From positions 558,001 to 622,000 of the forward strand of contig LN483071.1 of NCBI GenBank assembly GCA_900016675.1: a DNA stretch of 64,000 nucleotides. Reading direction: 5' to 3'. Shown here piece after piece: positions 1-8,542 of the stretch. Within the stretch, counting starts at the first letter, position 1; each line of letters starts with the position of its first letter. Source of the stretch: Arthrobacter saudimassiliensis. Lineage in GTDB: Bacteria; Actinomycetota; Actinomycetes; Actinomycetales; Micrococcaceae. The notes under the pieces were generated by a model. That model saw only the letters and a program-made list of their open reading frames with translations. It was not told the origin of the DNA and did no database searches. Made by a program: the position numbers and the translations under genes.

Positions 1-1
1 C

Positions 2-17
2 CCGGCTGATCAGCCGG
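2..17. repeat. Perfect 16-bp palindrome
   Basis: CCGGCTGATCAGCCGG is its own reverse complement. It lies at the extreme left edge, so I cannot tell whether it is the end of a terminator or an operator of a gene outside the window. Between it and gabT (18-180) I see no supported gene. Confidence 0.4.
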
Positions 18-180
18 CGCTGGTTCCACGCAGCTACCCCAGAAGCTGCCCGCTCGGGGAGAAAAGGCCCAAGCGACCTAGTGAATGTATCTCAGCAGCA
101 CATTAGTCACAACAGCCACATCATTCTCAGCGCTGGCCTGCGCCCACGCTGCCCTCGGAACCGGGGTGTGCTTAAGCCGC

Positions 181-218
181 GGAAGGCCGGGGTGCCCCTG
201 CGGGCATCCCGGCCTTCC
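181..218 (-). terminator. Hairpin terminator of gabT
   Basis: Two 17-base arms (181-197 and 202-218) pair with a single G-T wobble around the loop CTGC, 20 bases past the gabT stop. There is no clear U-tract on the minus strand, as is common in GC-rich actinobacteria. Confidence 0.6.
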
Positions 219-237
219 GTCAGCCGTCGTGCGTGTC

Positions 238-1593
238 TTAGACGTTCGCGCGGATGGCGGCTTCCAGAACGTCCAGGCCGTCCTGGAGCAGTTCGTCCGA
301 GATGACCAGCGGCGGAAGGAGGCGGATGACGTTTCCGTACGTACCGCAGGTGAGGATGATGACGCCCTGCTCGAGGCAGTCAGCGGCGATCTTCTTCGTC
401 AGCTCCGCGTCAGGGGTCTTGCTGCCCGGCTTGGTGAACTCGAGGGCAAGCATGGCGCCGCGGCCGCGCACGTCACCGATCACGCCGGTTTCCTCGGCCA
501 CAGCGCGGAAGCGCGGCAGCACCGCAGCTTCGATGGCCTTTGCACGGCCGGCCAGGTCCTGCTCCTTCATGGTGTCCATGGCAGCCAGTGCAGCTGCGCA
601 CGCCACCGGGTTGCCGCCGTAGGTGCCGCCCAGGCCGCCGGGGTGCACGGCGTCGAGCAGCTCGGCGCGGCCGGTCACGGCCGAAATCGGCATGCCGCCG
701 CCGATGCCCTTGGCCATGGTCATCAGATCAGGCACCACGCCTTCGTGCTGGACGGCAAACCACTCGCCGGTGCGGCAGAATCCGGACTGCACTTCGTCGG
801 CGATGAAGACCACGCCGTTTTCCCGGGCCCACTCGGCCAGGCGGGGCAGGAAGCCCTCGGCAGGGACGATGAAACCGCCCTCGCCCTGGATCGGCTCGAT
901 CAGGATGGCGGCCAGCTGGTCGGCGCCGATCTGCTTTTCGATGGCGAGGATGGCGCGGTCGGCGGCTTCCCGGCCGGTGATCTCGGGGTTCTCCTCGCGG
1001 AACGGGTAGCTCATCGGCATCCGGTAGACCTCGGATGCGAACGGACCGAATCCGGTCTTGTACGGCATGGCCTTGGCGGTCAGCGCCATGGTCAGGTTGG
1101 TGCGGCCGTGGTAGGCGTGGTCGAAGGCGACGACGGCGTTGCGTCCGGTGGCGACGCGGGCGATCTTCACCGCGTTCTCGACAGCTTCGGCGCCGGAGTT
1201 GAACAGGACGGTCCGCTTCTCGTGGTCGCCCGGGGTGAGCTCGGCGAGGCGTTCGGCAACGGCGATGTAGCCCTCGTAGGGGGTGACCATGAAGCAGGTG
1301 TGCGTGAAACGGGCAACCTGTTCCTGCACGGCGGCGACGACGGCGGGATCGGATCCGCCGACGCTCGTCACGGCAATGCCGGATCCGAGGTCGATGAAGG
1401 AGTTGCCGTCCACATCGACGATCACGCCGCCGTCGGCGTCGGCCGCGTAAACGGGAACGGAGGAGGCAACGCCCTTGGCGACGACGGCGGACCGGCGGTT
1501 GTTGAGCTCAACGGACTTCGGGCCCGGGAACGTTCCGGCGATGTTCCGCTTCTGCTCCAGCCGGTATTTGGGCTGGGTTGCCTGAGTGCTCAT
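238..1593 (-). CDS. gabT: 4-aminobutyrate aminotransferase (GabT)
   Basis: A 451-residue class-III PLP aminotransferase that would transfer the amino group of GABA to 2-oxoglutarate, giving succinate semialdehyde and glutamate in the cytoplasm. Visible motifs are the cofactor-binding NSGAEA (about 132-137), the YHGR segment (161-164), the DEVQ that contacts the PLP ring (266-269) and the Schiff-base lysine in MAKGIGGG (about 295). The length is normal for the family. The ATG at 1593 is preceded by an AAAGG ribosome site seven bases away. It is transcribed divergently from a PucR-type regulator, so local control by that protein is likely. No succinate-semialdehyde dehydrogenase is next to it in the window; related omega-aminotransferases are a lesser possibility. 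Confidence 0.93.
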   Translation of the reverse strand: MSTQATQPKYRLEQKRNIAGTFPGPKSVELNNRRSAVVAKGVASSVPVYAADADGGVIVDVDGNSFIDLGSGIAVTSVGGSDPAVVAAVQEQVARFTHTCFMVTPYEGYIAVAERLAELTPGDHEKRTVLFNSGAEAVENAVKIARVATGRNAVVAFDHAYHGRTNLTMALTAKAMPYKTGFGPFASEVYRMPMSYPFREENPEITGREAADRAILAIEKQIGADQLAAILIEPIQGEGGFIVPAEGFLPRLAEWARENGVVFIADEVQSGFCRTGEWFAVQHEGVVPDLMTMAKGIGGGMPISAVTGRAELLDAVHPGGLGGTYGGNPVACAAALAAMDTMKEQDLAGRAKAIEAAVLPRFRAVAEETGVIGDVRGRGAMLALEFTKPGSKTPDAELTKKIAADCLEQGVIILTCGTYGNVIRLLPPLVISDELLQDGLDVLEAAIRANV

Positions 1594-1838
1594 GGTGCTG
1601 CCTTTCGTTGATGCGAGTCGGTGTGCTGCTCTCCGCTCGGCGCTTCACCCTGGGAGGCGGAAGGGCCCGGAGCGGAACCGGGATTGAGGGCTGGCACCCG
1701 GTGCCTCCGTCCCCGCGGAGTCCGGCGTCTGCCATTGTCCCAAGGTACGTGCAGACGAGGGCATCACCTACATACATTCGCACAACGACGCCGCGCCGGT
1801 GCAGTGCACCCGCCCAGATGCTCCCTAAGATGATTTCC

Positions 1839-3275
1839 ATGGCGTTGTCTCTGTCCGGCCTGTTGGCCGCACCGCACCTTGAGTTGGTCCTGCGCGGCGC
1901 CGCACCAGCCTCGGAGGATCCGATTCAGTGGGTGGCGGTCACGGAGCTGGAGGACCCCGCGCCCTTCCTGGGCGGCGGGGAGGTCGTGCTGACGACCGGG
2001 CTGCGGCACCGCACTCGCTCGGCGCAGGTCCGCTTCGTCGACAGTGTCTTCAAGGCCGGAGCCCTGGCCATCGGTTTCGGCACCGGCCTCAGCCATGCCA
2101 AGGTCCCGGCCCCGCTCCTGGAACAGGCCGACGCGCTGAAGCTGCCGGTGTTCGAGGTTCCGTACCAGACACCGTTCGTCGCCCTGGGCCGCATGGTGGC
2201 CCAGGCGCAGGCCGCCGAACACGTTGACCATCTCGAGGGCCTGCTGCGTGCCCATCAGACCCTGGCCGGAGCCCTGCTGAGCGGCCGTGGGCTCTCCGGT
2301 TTGCTCGGGGAACTGGCCCGGCTGCTCGACAGCTCGGTAACCCTCCACCAGTACGGCGCCCAGGTCCTCGCCTTCAGCCACGACCGTCGCCCGGCCCCTG
2401 CGGAAACGGATGACGGCTGGCACCGGCTTCCCGTCGCCACCGGCATGCGGGACCGCTGCACCCTCGCGATCGCCGAGCCCTACCGCCAGCCGGAGATCGT
2501 GGCGTATGCGCAGAGCCTGATCAGCGTCGAGCTGAGCAACCTGGCCCGGCGCCGCGCCCGCGACCGCGCCGTCACCGGCCAGCTGCTGGCCGATGTCGGC
2601 GACGGGCGCCTCGCCGGGCGGGAGGCTGCGCTCCGCCTGGCCGCCGCCGGACTCGGTGGTGAGGAGCCCCGGGCCCTGCTGCTGGCCGACGTCGGCCAGG
2701 ACAAGGCGCGCCAGCTTCCGTCCCTGCCCCTGCCCGCGCCGTTCGTGGATGCGGTCACCGCCGTCGTGGACTCGCGGCTGGTGGTCATCGTCTCCGCCCG
2801 CAGGGAGCCGCATCAGCTCGCGGAGGCGCTCGGCGATTACCTTGACGGTGCGGGCCTGCCGGCCCGGATAGGCGTCGGCGGCGGCTTTGTCGATCCCGCC
2901 GGCCTGCGCTGGAGCTACTTCGCCGCGCGGGAAGCCCTGACGCACGGCAGGAGGGTCAACGAAGCGGACCGGCTGAGCCTTGCCTCCCTGCTGATGACCG
3001 CCCGGGACGTTCCCCTCTCCGCGCTGGCCGAAGAAACGCTGCAGCCGGTGCTCCGCTTCGATGAAGAGCATGCTGCAGGGCTGCTCGAAACCCTGCAGCA
3101 GTACCTGGACCTCAACGGCTCCACCGCCGCTGTCGCCGAAGCCCTGTCGCTGCACCGCAACACCGTCCGGTACCGCCTGGCCCAGATCCGCGAGCTGACC
3201 GGTTACGACCCGGCCAGGACCGCCGACCGCGTCCACCTGTTCCTGGCCCTGAGGGTCCACAGCCTCTCCGGTTAA
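1839..3275 (+). CDS. PucR-family transcriptional regulator
   Basis: A 478-residue regulator. The N-terminus (about 5-130) resembles the purine-catabolism regulatory domain, with a VVLTTG segment typical of the family. The centre is a GGDEF-like/CdaR-type region, and the C-terminus (about 415-473) holds the PucR helix-turn-helix, with the signature LHRNTVRYRLAQI. The start is uncertain: the frame is open far upstream, but the ATG at 1839 sits seven bases after a TAAGAT hexamer and begins exactly where the family domain begins, which fits a leaderless transcript. It diverges from gabT across a 245-bp gap, so the inferred job is sensing GABA or a related amine and controlling gabT. A perfect 17-bp tandem duplication covers its stop codon. 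Confidence 0.85.
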   Translation: MALSLSGLLAAPHLELVLRGAAPASEDPIQWVAVTELEDPAPFLGGGEVVLTTGLRHRTRSAQVRFVDSVFKAGALAIGFGTGLSHAKVPAPLLEQADALKLPVFEVPYQTPFVALGRMVAQAQAAEHVDHLEGLLRAHQTLAGALLSGRGLSGLLGELARLLDSSVTLHQYGAQVLAFSHDRRPAPAETDDGWHRLPVATGMRDRCTLAIAEPYRQPEIVAYAQSLISVELSNLARRRARDRAVTGQLLADVGDGRLAGREAALRLAAAGLGGEEPRALLLADVGQDKARQLPSLPLPAPFVDAVTAVVDSRLVVIVSARREPHQLAEALGDYLDGAGLPARIGVGGGFVDPAGLRWSYFAAREALTHGRRVNEADRLSLASLLMTARDVPLSALAEETLQPVLRFDEEHAAGLLETLQQYLDLNGSTAAVAEALSLHRNTVRYRLAQIRELTGYDPARTADRVHLFLALRVHSLSG

Positions 3276-3293
3276 ACAGCCTCTCCGGTTAAA
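3260..3293 (+). repeat. 17-bp tandem duplication across the pucR-type stop codon
   Basis: The unit CAGCCTCTCCGGTTAAA occurs twice without a mismatch (3260-3276 and 3277-3293). The first copy encodes the last residues and TAA of the regulator; the second lies just after the gene. It looks like a recent slippage duplication. Confidence 0.85.
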
Positions 3294-3398
3294 CAGCCCG
3301 GCGGCAGCCCGGACCGACGGCCAGGGCCAGGCAGTCGGCAGAGGTGTTGAGCAGGCCGGCGGCAGAACTGCGGCTGGAGCGGCGCTGACAGGTCCACG

Positions 3399-3428
3399 TT
3401 GTGCGCTGCGCCCGCCCCTCCTTACGCT
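3399..3428 (+). promoter_or_regulatory. Promoter of the glycolipid-binding-domain gene
   Basis: TTGTGC (3399-3404), an 18-base spacer and TACGCT (3423-3428) form a plausible sigma-70-type promoter. The -10 ends six bases before the ATG at 3435, so the transcript probably begins at the start codon (leaderless). Confidence 0.55.
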
Positions 3429-3434
3429 GTAGGG

Positions 3435-4115
3435 ATGCACACTCCGCCCGTTGAGCCGGTGATGACCTATCGCTGGCGTGGAACCGACGACCCGTCCCGG
3501 CTGGACAGCGCCGTCGTTTCCTTCCGGGAGAGTGAGCTCGCGGCCTCGGGGACCTCCGACTGCGACGGCTATCGGCTGCGCTGGTCGCTCCAGACGGACA
3601 CGGGGTGGGTCACCCGCCGGATGCTCGTCGAGGTGCAGGGGGACGGGTGGTCGCGGAGCCTGGAACTGAGCCGCAGCGCCTTTGGCCGCTGGACGGCGGA
3701 GGTCGATGAGAAGGGGGCCCCGGATCTGCCCCCGGCCGGCATCGATGACCTCACTGCACTGGACAACGCCCAGGACGTCGATCTGGGCCTGTGTCCGCTC
3801 ACCAACACCATGCCGATGCTCCGCCTCGACCTGCTGGGTGACTCTGCGCCGGCCGACGACACCAAGCTGACGATGGCCTGGATCGAAGTCCCCAGCCTGC
3901 GCGTGGTCGCCAGCGAACAGGTGTATACCCAGGTCAAACCCTGGACCGAAGACCGCGGACACGCTCTCGTGCTGTTCAGTTCCACCGCGTCGGGCTTCAC
4001 GACCGAGCTGCCCGTGGACCGGCACGGCGTGGTTCTCGACTACCCCGGGCTGGCAGAGCGCACGACGCCGGTGCCCGCGGGTGCGCCGCTGAAGGGCGCC
4101 GGGCTCTTCGCCTAG
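3435..4115 (+). CDS. Putative glycolipid-binding domain protein (DUF1089 type)
   Basis: A 226-residue protein without signal peptide or membrane segment. Its pattern matches the putative glycolipid-binding family (PF06475): YRWRG near the start, a DGYRLRWSLQTDTGWVTRR strand pair, a DVDLGLCPLTNTMPMLRL core and a C-terminal VLDYPGLAERT. The fold is beta-rich; the ligand is not established for this family, so the biological role is open. The ATG at 3435 is chosen because it lies six bases after a good -10 element and matches family starts; ATG 3462 is an alternative. It follows the regulator on the same strand but has its own promoter. Confidence 0.75.
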   Translation: MHTPPVEPVMTYRWRGTDDPSRLDSAVVSFRESELAASGTSDCDGYRLRWSLQTDTGWVTRRMLVEVQGDGWSRSLELSRSAFGRWTAEVDEKGAPDLPPAGIDDLTALDNAQDVDLGLCPLTNTMPMLRLDLLGDSAPADDTKLTMAWIEVPSLRVVASEQVYTQVKPWTEDRGHALVLFSSTASGFTTELPVDRHGVVLDYPGLAERTTPVPAGAPLKGAGLFA

Positions 4116-4280
4116 GTCGGCCGAGCCGAAAGCTAGGCCGCGCCCACGGTTGGGTGAGGTTCCGAAAGGCCGGGCGGGGCTTCCACGGCCGGAGCCGCAG
4201 GGGCTCGCCAGCCCGTCCGAAGCGCCCGTGACCCGCGGCTAGGATGGGAGTACAGCACCATCAACTTTGGAGACCGACCC

Positions 4281-4706
4281 ATGAGCGATATGTTCCTCGA
4301 CAAGTTCCGCGACCTGGTCCCCAAGTACCTGGAGGACCGGTGGCGGACGGAGGACGGCATTCCCGCCCCTGAGCTGGACGGCATCCTCGCCGAACGTGAG
4401 CTGCGGATCCCGCTGGTCCTTCGCGAGTTCTACCTCGCCATCGGCGGGTGCGATGACCTGATGGAGGCGTACCACTTCTTCTGGGACCCCGATGAGCTGG
4501 AGATCGAGGACGGGTACCTGCTGTTCCTCGAAGACGAGGATGAGAAGTTCGTCTGGGGTTTCCGTGCCGACCAGCTGGATGTGCCGGACCCCATCGTGTG
4601 GCGCAGGAACAACGCCCGGGGCACCTGGAAGTCCGAGGAAGGGACCTTCAGCGAGTTCGTCTTCGACATGTTCAACTGGATTTTCGAGGAAGCGGACGAA
4701 CTCTGA
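4281..4706 (+). CDS. SUKH (SMI1/KNR4-like) domain protein
   Basis: A very acidic 141-residue cytoplasmic protein. The segment around 50-70 (VLREFYLAIGG), the DLMEAYHFF stretch and the tryptophan-rich C-terminal half (WRRNN, FDMFNWIFEEADEL) are typical of the SUKH superfamily. Some members are immunity proteins against polymorphic toxins; many single actinobacterial copies have no assigned role. No toxin gene is visible nearby, so an immunity role is not supported here. A TAGGAT -10-like hexamer lies at 4238-4243, and a GGAG ribosome site precedes the ATG. The last codons overlap the start of the HIT gene, which suggests translational coupling. Confidence 0.65.
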   Translation: MSDMFLDKFRDLVPKYLEDRWRTEDGIPAPELDGILAERELRIPLVLREFYLAIGGCDDLMEAYHFFWDPDELEIEDGYLLFLEDEDEKFVWGFRADQLDVPDPIVWRRNNARGTWKSEEGTFSEFVFDMFNWIFEEADEL

Positions 4707-5203
4707 GCGCCGGACACGTTCAGCGGACGACGCCGGCAGGCTGGGCCAGCCACGCCCCGGAGGGCTATGAATGCCCTTTCTGCGACCTTGCCTCCGGCGA
4801 ATTCAGGTATGCCGGCAACCTCTGCGAGCCGGGAGACCTGATCTACTCCGACGACCTCGCGCTGGCGTTCATCGCCTCCCACGGATTCGATCCGCATCCG
4901 GGCCATGTGCTGGTGACGCCGCGGGCACACTATGAGCTGCTCTACGAACTTCCCGACGACGTTGCCGCCCGGATCATGCTTCTCACGCGGGACATCGCCG
5001 TCGCCATCAAACGCGCCTGGGAGCCGGACGGCGTGACCACCCGCCAGCACAACGAACCGGCGGGAAGCCAGCATGTCTGGCACTACCATCAGCATGTCCT
5101 GCCCCGCTGGAACGGCGATGGACTGTACTTCACGCCGAAGCGTCCGATCGTGCCGCCGCAGGTGCGTGCCGTCAAGGCCGCCGAGCTGCGCGCCGTCCTC
5201 TAG
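4703..5203 (+). CDS. HIT-family nucleotide hydrolase, probable CTG start
   Basis: A histidine-triad protein expected to hydrolyse or transfer nucleotidyl groups. The triad H-Y-H-Q-H is at about residues 127-131 (HVWHYHQHVLPRW), and an N-terminal CPFC pair (24-27) may bind zinc. The start is unusual. The only in-frame ATG, GTG or TTG upstream is a GTG at 4598, which would add 35 arginine-rich residues inside the SUKH gene. CTG at 4703 overlaps the SUKH stop (TGA at 4704-4706), lies ten bases after GAGGAAG and begins MSAGHVQRTTPAGW, a natural-looking N-terminus. I therefore prefer CTG, giving 166 residues coupled to the upstream gene. The function call is firm; the start is inference. Confidence 0.82.
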   Translation: MSAGHVQRTTPAGWASHAPEGYECPFCDLASGEFRYAGNLCEPGDLIYSDDLALAFIASHGFDPHPGHVLVTPRAHYELLYELPDDVAARIMLLTRDIAVAIKRAWEPDGVTTRQHNEPAGSQHVWHYHQHVLPRWNGDGLYFTPKRPIVPPQVRAVKAAELRAVL

Positions 5204-5238
5204 GCTGCCGGCCCGCAGCCTCAGCCTCCGCGGGCCGC

Positions 5239-6297
5239 CTAGGCTTCGCGCTCCACGACCGCCTCGGCGAACGCTGCGAGGGCGCGCTTGACCACGCTGT
5301 CGGGCAACGGCGCCAGCGCCGCGATCGCTTCGGCGGACCAGCTGCGGGCCACGGCCCAGGCCTCGTTCGTCACCGGATGGGCCCGCAGGGCCTGCACCGC
5401 CGCGGCCAGCGCCTCGTCGGAGCTCAGGTCCGATTCCACCAGCTCCAGCACCCGGGCAGCGGATTCATCGCCGCCGGCTGCGGCCCGCCGCAGCAGCAGG
5501 ACGGGCAGGGTGGGCACTCCCTCGCGCAGGTCGGTGCCCGGGGTCTTGCCGGACTTGGCTTCCAGGCCGGTGACGTCGATGACGTCGTCGGCGAGCTGGA
5601 AGGCCATGCCCACCTTTTCGCCGTAATCGACCATGACCTGGACGGCGGCGTCGTCGGCACCGCCGAACAGGGCACCGAGCTGGCCGGCTGCTGCGATCAG
5701 CGAGCCGGTCTTGCCGGCGAGCACTCCCAGGTAATGCTCCAGCGGATCCTGCCCGTCAGCCGGGCCGACGGTCTCGTGCAGCTGGCCGAGGCAGAGCCGC
5801 TCAAAGGTCCTCGCCTGGATTCCCAGCGCCTCTCCGCCCAGCACCGACACCAGGCTCGAGGCCCGGGCGAAAATCAGGTCTCCGGTCAGCACCGCCACCG
5901 AGTTGCCCCACACCTCGTGGGCCGTGGGAGCCCCACGGCGCACCGGCGCCTCGTCCATCACGTCGTCGTGATAGAGGGTGGCCAGGTGGGTCAGTTCGAC
6001 GACGACGGCCGAGGTCAGCACGTCGGCGTTGGCCGGAGCGGGGCCAAGGTGGCTGGCGAGCAGGGTCAGCAGCGGACGGACCCGCTTGCCGCCGGCTTCG
6101 ACCAGATGCCGGGAGGTGGCATCTGCGAACGGATCCGAGTTGGCGATGGCCTCACGCAGCTGGGACTCCACCTGCTCCAGGCCCTCGGCAATGGCGGGAC
6201 CCAGGTCGGGGTCGTCGGCGAGGAGCGCAAACCCCGCGGGCAGCCGCGTCCGCTGCCCGTCGGCTGCACTGGAGCTGGTGTTGGTGGATTCAGTCAC
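5239..6297 (-). CDS. Long-chain polyprenyl diphosphate synthase (menaquinone side chain)
   Basis: A 352-residue trans-isoprenyl diphosphate synthase. The first aspartate-rich motif is HDDVMD (DD at 111-112), the second is FQLADDVID (DD at 237-238), and GGKRVRP (69-75) binds diphosphate. The residue five before the first motif is a small alanine (106), a feature of enzymes making long chains (about C35-C45). It lies directly downstream of the menJ-like gene and menG, as grcC1 does in mycobacteria, so it probably makes the menaquinone tail. The GTG start at 6297 is exactly six bases after TAGTCT, whose first three bases are the menJ stop codon, so it may have its own leaderless promoter. Exact chain length cannot be read from sequence. 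Confidence 0.88.
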   Translation of the reverse strand: MTESTNTSSSAADGQRTRLPAGFALLADDPDLGPAIAEGLEQVESQLREAIANSDPFADATSRHLVEAGGKRVRPLLTLLASHLGPAPANADVLTSAVVVELTHLATLYHDDVMDEAPVRRGAPTAHEVWGNSVAVLTGDLIFARASSLVSVLGGEALGIQARTFERLCLGQLHETVGPADGQDPLEHYLGVLAGKTGSLIAAAGQLGALFGGADDAAVQVMVDYGEKVGMAFQLADDVIDVTGLEAKSGKTPGTDLREGVPTLPVLLLRRAAAGGDESAARVLELVESDLSSDEALAAAVQALRAHPVTNEAWAVARSWSAEAIAALAPLPDSVVKRALAAFAEAVVEREA

Positions 6298-6303
6298 TGT
6301 TCC

Positions 6304-6309
6304 AGACTA
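6304..6309 (-). promoter_or_regulatory. -10 element overlapping the menJ stop, for the polyprenyl synthase
   Basis: Minus-strand TAGTCT, six bases, then the GTG start at 6297. The first three bases are the TAG stop of the upstream reductase gene. No convincing -35 is visible. Confidence 0.4.
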
Positions 6310-7704
6310 ACTATTCTCTAGGGCGGAAGGGGCGGTTCGGGCGGCCTGGCCGCCGACGGCGGGCGGGAGCGCGCCGCGGTTGTCGGCCGCGGGGACCAGT
6401 CTCTCCAGCAGCGCGATGACGCGGTCCTGGAAATCGGGGGCGTTGTGGTCGGTGAGGTTGGCCAGCATGCGGACCACGAAGCGCATCAGCACCGGCACCG
6501 GCATTCCGGTGCGCAGGGCGAGCTTCATGACGGCCGGCCGGCCGATCAGGCCGGCAAACACGCGGCCGAGCGTGAAGTGGCTGCCCCACTGCCCGCGGAT
6601 GTAGTCCGCGTAGCCGGCCAGCACGGCGTCGGCTGCGGCGTTGGAGGACAGCAGGCCGGGGGTGCGGGCGGCTGCCTCGGCGGCGACAATGCACTCCGCG
6701 GCATAGCGGGCGGATTCCATGGCGTAGGAAATGCCTTCGCCGTTGAACGGGCTGACCATGCCGCCGGCGTCGCCGAGCAGCAGCAGGCCCGGAGCGGCGT
6801 GCGGAGTACGGTTGAAGCCCATCGGCAGCGCCGCCCCGCGGATCTCCCCCACCTGGTGTTCGGGGGTGAAGCCCCACTCGGCGGGCATCGCCGCCGTCCA
6901 GTCCCGCAGCACCTTGCGGTAGTCCAGCTTGCCGAACTCCTTCGACGAGTTCAGGATGCCCAGGCCCACATTGGAGGTCCCGTTGCCCACGCCGAACACC
7001 CAGCCGTAGCCGGGCAGCGGGTTGCCGGCGGCGTCGGGCAGCTCCAGCCACCCTTCCATCCACTCGTCATCGGTGCGCGGGCTGGTGAAGTAGGTGCGCA
7101 CCGCGACGCCGAGGGGCCGGTCGTCGCGCTTCTCCAGGCCCAGGCTGAGCGCGGTGCGGGAGGAGTTGCCGTCGGCGGCCAGGACGACGTCGGCCGCGAA
7201 TTCCCGCGTCTTTCCGGTCCGGCGGCCGCGCTCGTCCAGCACGTTGGCGGTGACGCCCTGGACGCGCCCGTCGGGTCCGCGCAGCGCCCCGGTCACGGTG
7301 TGGCGTTCCAGGACGACGGCGCCGGCGGCCCGCGCGTGCGCGGCCAGGTCGGCGTCGAAGTCCAGCCGGGTGCGGATCAGCCCGTAGTCCGGGAACTCGG
7401 AGTGCTCCGGCCAGGGCAGTTCCAGCTTCCGGCCGCCGGCGATCAGGCGCAGCCCGCGGTTGCGGCGCCACCCGTCCTCCTCGCGGTGCGGCAGGCCGAG
7501 CAGCTGCAGCTCGCGCACGGCACGCGGCGTCAGGCCGTCACCGCAGACCTTTTCGCGCGGAAAGGCGGTCTTTTCCAGCACGGTGACGTTGATGCCGGAA
7601 CGGGCAAGGTAATAGGCAGCGGTGGAGCCGGCAGGGCCCGCACCGACGATCAGGACATCCACGTCAGGCCTGCTGGGCTCCGGAAGCCGCAGCGCCGGAG
7701 GCAT
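6307..7704 (-). CDS. menJ: Geranylgeranyl reductase family flavoprotein (MenJ-like menaquinone reductase)
   Basis: A 465-residue FAD enzyme. It has the dinucleotide fold [19 protein letters not shown] near the N-terminus, the family signature [10 protein letters not shown], a PLPGYGWVF segment and the second FAD motif [17 protein letters not shown]. Mycobacterial MenJ saturates one isoprene unit of menaquinone; position between menG and the prenyl synthase supports that role here. Other family members reduce geranylgeranyl chains of archaeal lipids or chlorophyll. The start is uncertain: ATG 7704 overlaps menG by 41 bp, whereas GTG 7662, directly after the menG stop, would begin right at the first beta strand. 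Substrate assignment is inference from context. Confidence 0.8.
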   Translation of the reverse strand: MPPALRLPEPSRPDVDVLIVGAGPAGSTAAYYLARSGINVTVLEKTAFPREKVCGDGLTPRAVRELQLLGLPHREEDGWRRNRGLRLIAGGRKLELPWPEHSEFPDYGLIRTRLDFDADLAAHARAAGAVVLERHTVTGALRGPDGRVQGVTANVLDERGRRTGKTREFAADVVLAADGNSSRTALSLGLEKRDDRPLGVAVRTYFTSPRTDDEWMEGWLELPDAAGNPLPGYGWVFGVGNGTSNVGLGILNSSKEFGKLDYRKVLRDWTAAMPAEWGFTPEHQVGEIRGAALPMGFNRTPHAAPGLLLLGDAGGMVSPFNGEGISYAMESARYAAECIVAAEAAARTPGLLSSNAAADAVLAGYADYIRGQWGSHFTLGRVFAGLIGRPAVMKLALRTGMPVPVLMRFVVRMLANLTDHNAPDFQDRVIALLERLVPAADNRGALPPAVGGQAARTAPSALENS

Positions 7705-8398
7705 CGGCCGGCTTGACGGCGCGGTGCACGGCGACGATGCCGCCGCTCAGGTTGCGGTACGCCACGTCCTGCCAGCCGGAGTCGGTGATCCAGCCCGAGA
7801 GGGCGTCCTGGTCCGGCCAGGCCCGGATGGACTCGGCGAGGTAGACGTAGGCGTCGGGGTTGGAGCTGACCTTGCGCGCGATGGGCGGCAGCGCACGCAT
7901 CAGGTATTCGGTGTACATGGTCCGCCACAGCGGCACCACCGGAGAGGAGAACTCGGCGATGACCAGCTTGCCGCCGGGCTTGGTGACCCGGAGCATCTCG
8001 GCCAGCGCCTTGCGCGGCTCGTTCACGTTGCGCAGGCCGAAGGAGATGGTGGTGGCGTCGAAGGAGTTGTCCGCAAACGGCAGCGCGGTGGCATCGCCGG
8101 CAACGAAGTCGATGTCGGGGCGGCGGCGCTTGCCGACCTTGAGCATCCCGAGGGAGAAGTCGCAGGCGACGACGTCGACGCCGGCGTCGGCGTACGGTTC
8201 GCTGGAGGTGCCGGTGCCGGCGGCCAGGTCAAGGACCCGCTGGCCGGGCACCGCGCCCACCGCCTCCACGACGATCCGGCGCCAGCGCCGGGTCTGCCCC
8301 ATGGACAGGACGTCGTTGACGACGTCGTACTTGGGAGCGACGTCGTCGAACATGGCGGCAACTTCGTCAGGGCGTTTTTCCAGCGATGCGCGGTTCAC
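7664..8398 (-). CDS. menG: Demethylmenaquinone methyltransferase (MenG/UbiE)
   Basis: A 244-residue SAM-dependent methyltransferase that adds the C2 methyl to demethylmenaquinone, the last step of the pathway. Visible are the N-terminal [18 protein letters not shown] motif, the SAM loop [10 protein letters not shown] (about 55-64), the ACDFSLGML segment and the family signature ISFGLRNV. The GTG start at 8398 lies six bases after a GACAAT hexamer on the minus strand, possibly leaderless. It is divergent from menF and runs into the menJ-like gene. The C-terminus has a short alanine-rich tail beyond the usual end. Confidence 0.93.
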   Translation of the reverse strand: MNRASLEKRPDEVAAMFDDVAPKYDVVNDVLSMGQTRRWRRIVVEAVGAVPGQRVLDLAAGTGTSSEPYADAGVDVVACDFSLGMLKVGKRRRPDIDFVAGDATALPFADNSFDATTISFGLRNVNEPRKALAEMLRVTKPGGKLVIAEFSSPVVPLWRTMYTEYLMRALPPIARKVSSNPDAYVYLAESIRAWPDQDALSGWITDSGWQDVAYRNLSGGIVAVHRAVKPADASGAAASGAQQA

Positions 8399-8542
8399 GC
8401 GTTCATTGTCTCAAAGATTGCCGGAGGCACCGAACGGGTGGCCGGTGGTGTTGAGCGGCTCACTCCCCCGCCCGCCCGGGACCGCCGCCGCGCGGCACGT
8501 AATACATGCCACTGTGCGGGCGAGAGTAGGCTGGAAGGCACT

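Noticed and set aside
1-80. Possible tRNA or structural RNA at the left edge
   Set aside because: GGTTCCACGC looked T-arm-like, but no acceptor stem, D-arm or anticodon arm can be drawn.
85-1611. Long plus-strand open frame antisense to gabT
   Set aside because: It mirrors gabT codon by codon, has no recognisable domain or ribosome site, and high-GC genes commonly leave such open shadows.
1764-4025. 753-residue minus-strand frame over the PucR-type and glycolipid-binding genes
   Set aside because: It spans two well-supported genes in antisense and has a composition (Gln/Arg/Gly/His-rich) typical of shadow frames.
4598-4702. N-terminal extension of the HIT protein from GTG 4598
   Set aside because: The 35 added residues are the out-of-frame reading of the SUKH gene and are arginine-rich; no ribosome site is present.
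4281-4706. SUKH protein as part of a toxin-immunity system
   Set aside because: No polymorphic toxin, secretion gene or further immunity gene lies nearby; single SUKH proteins are common in actinobacteria.
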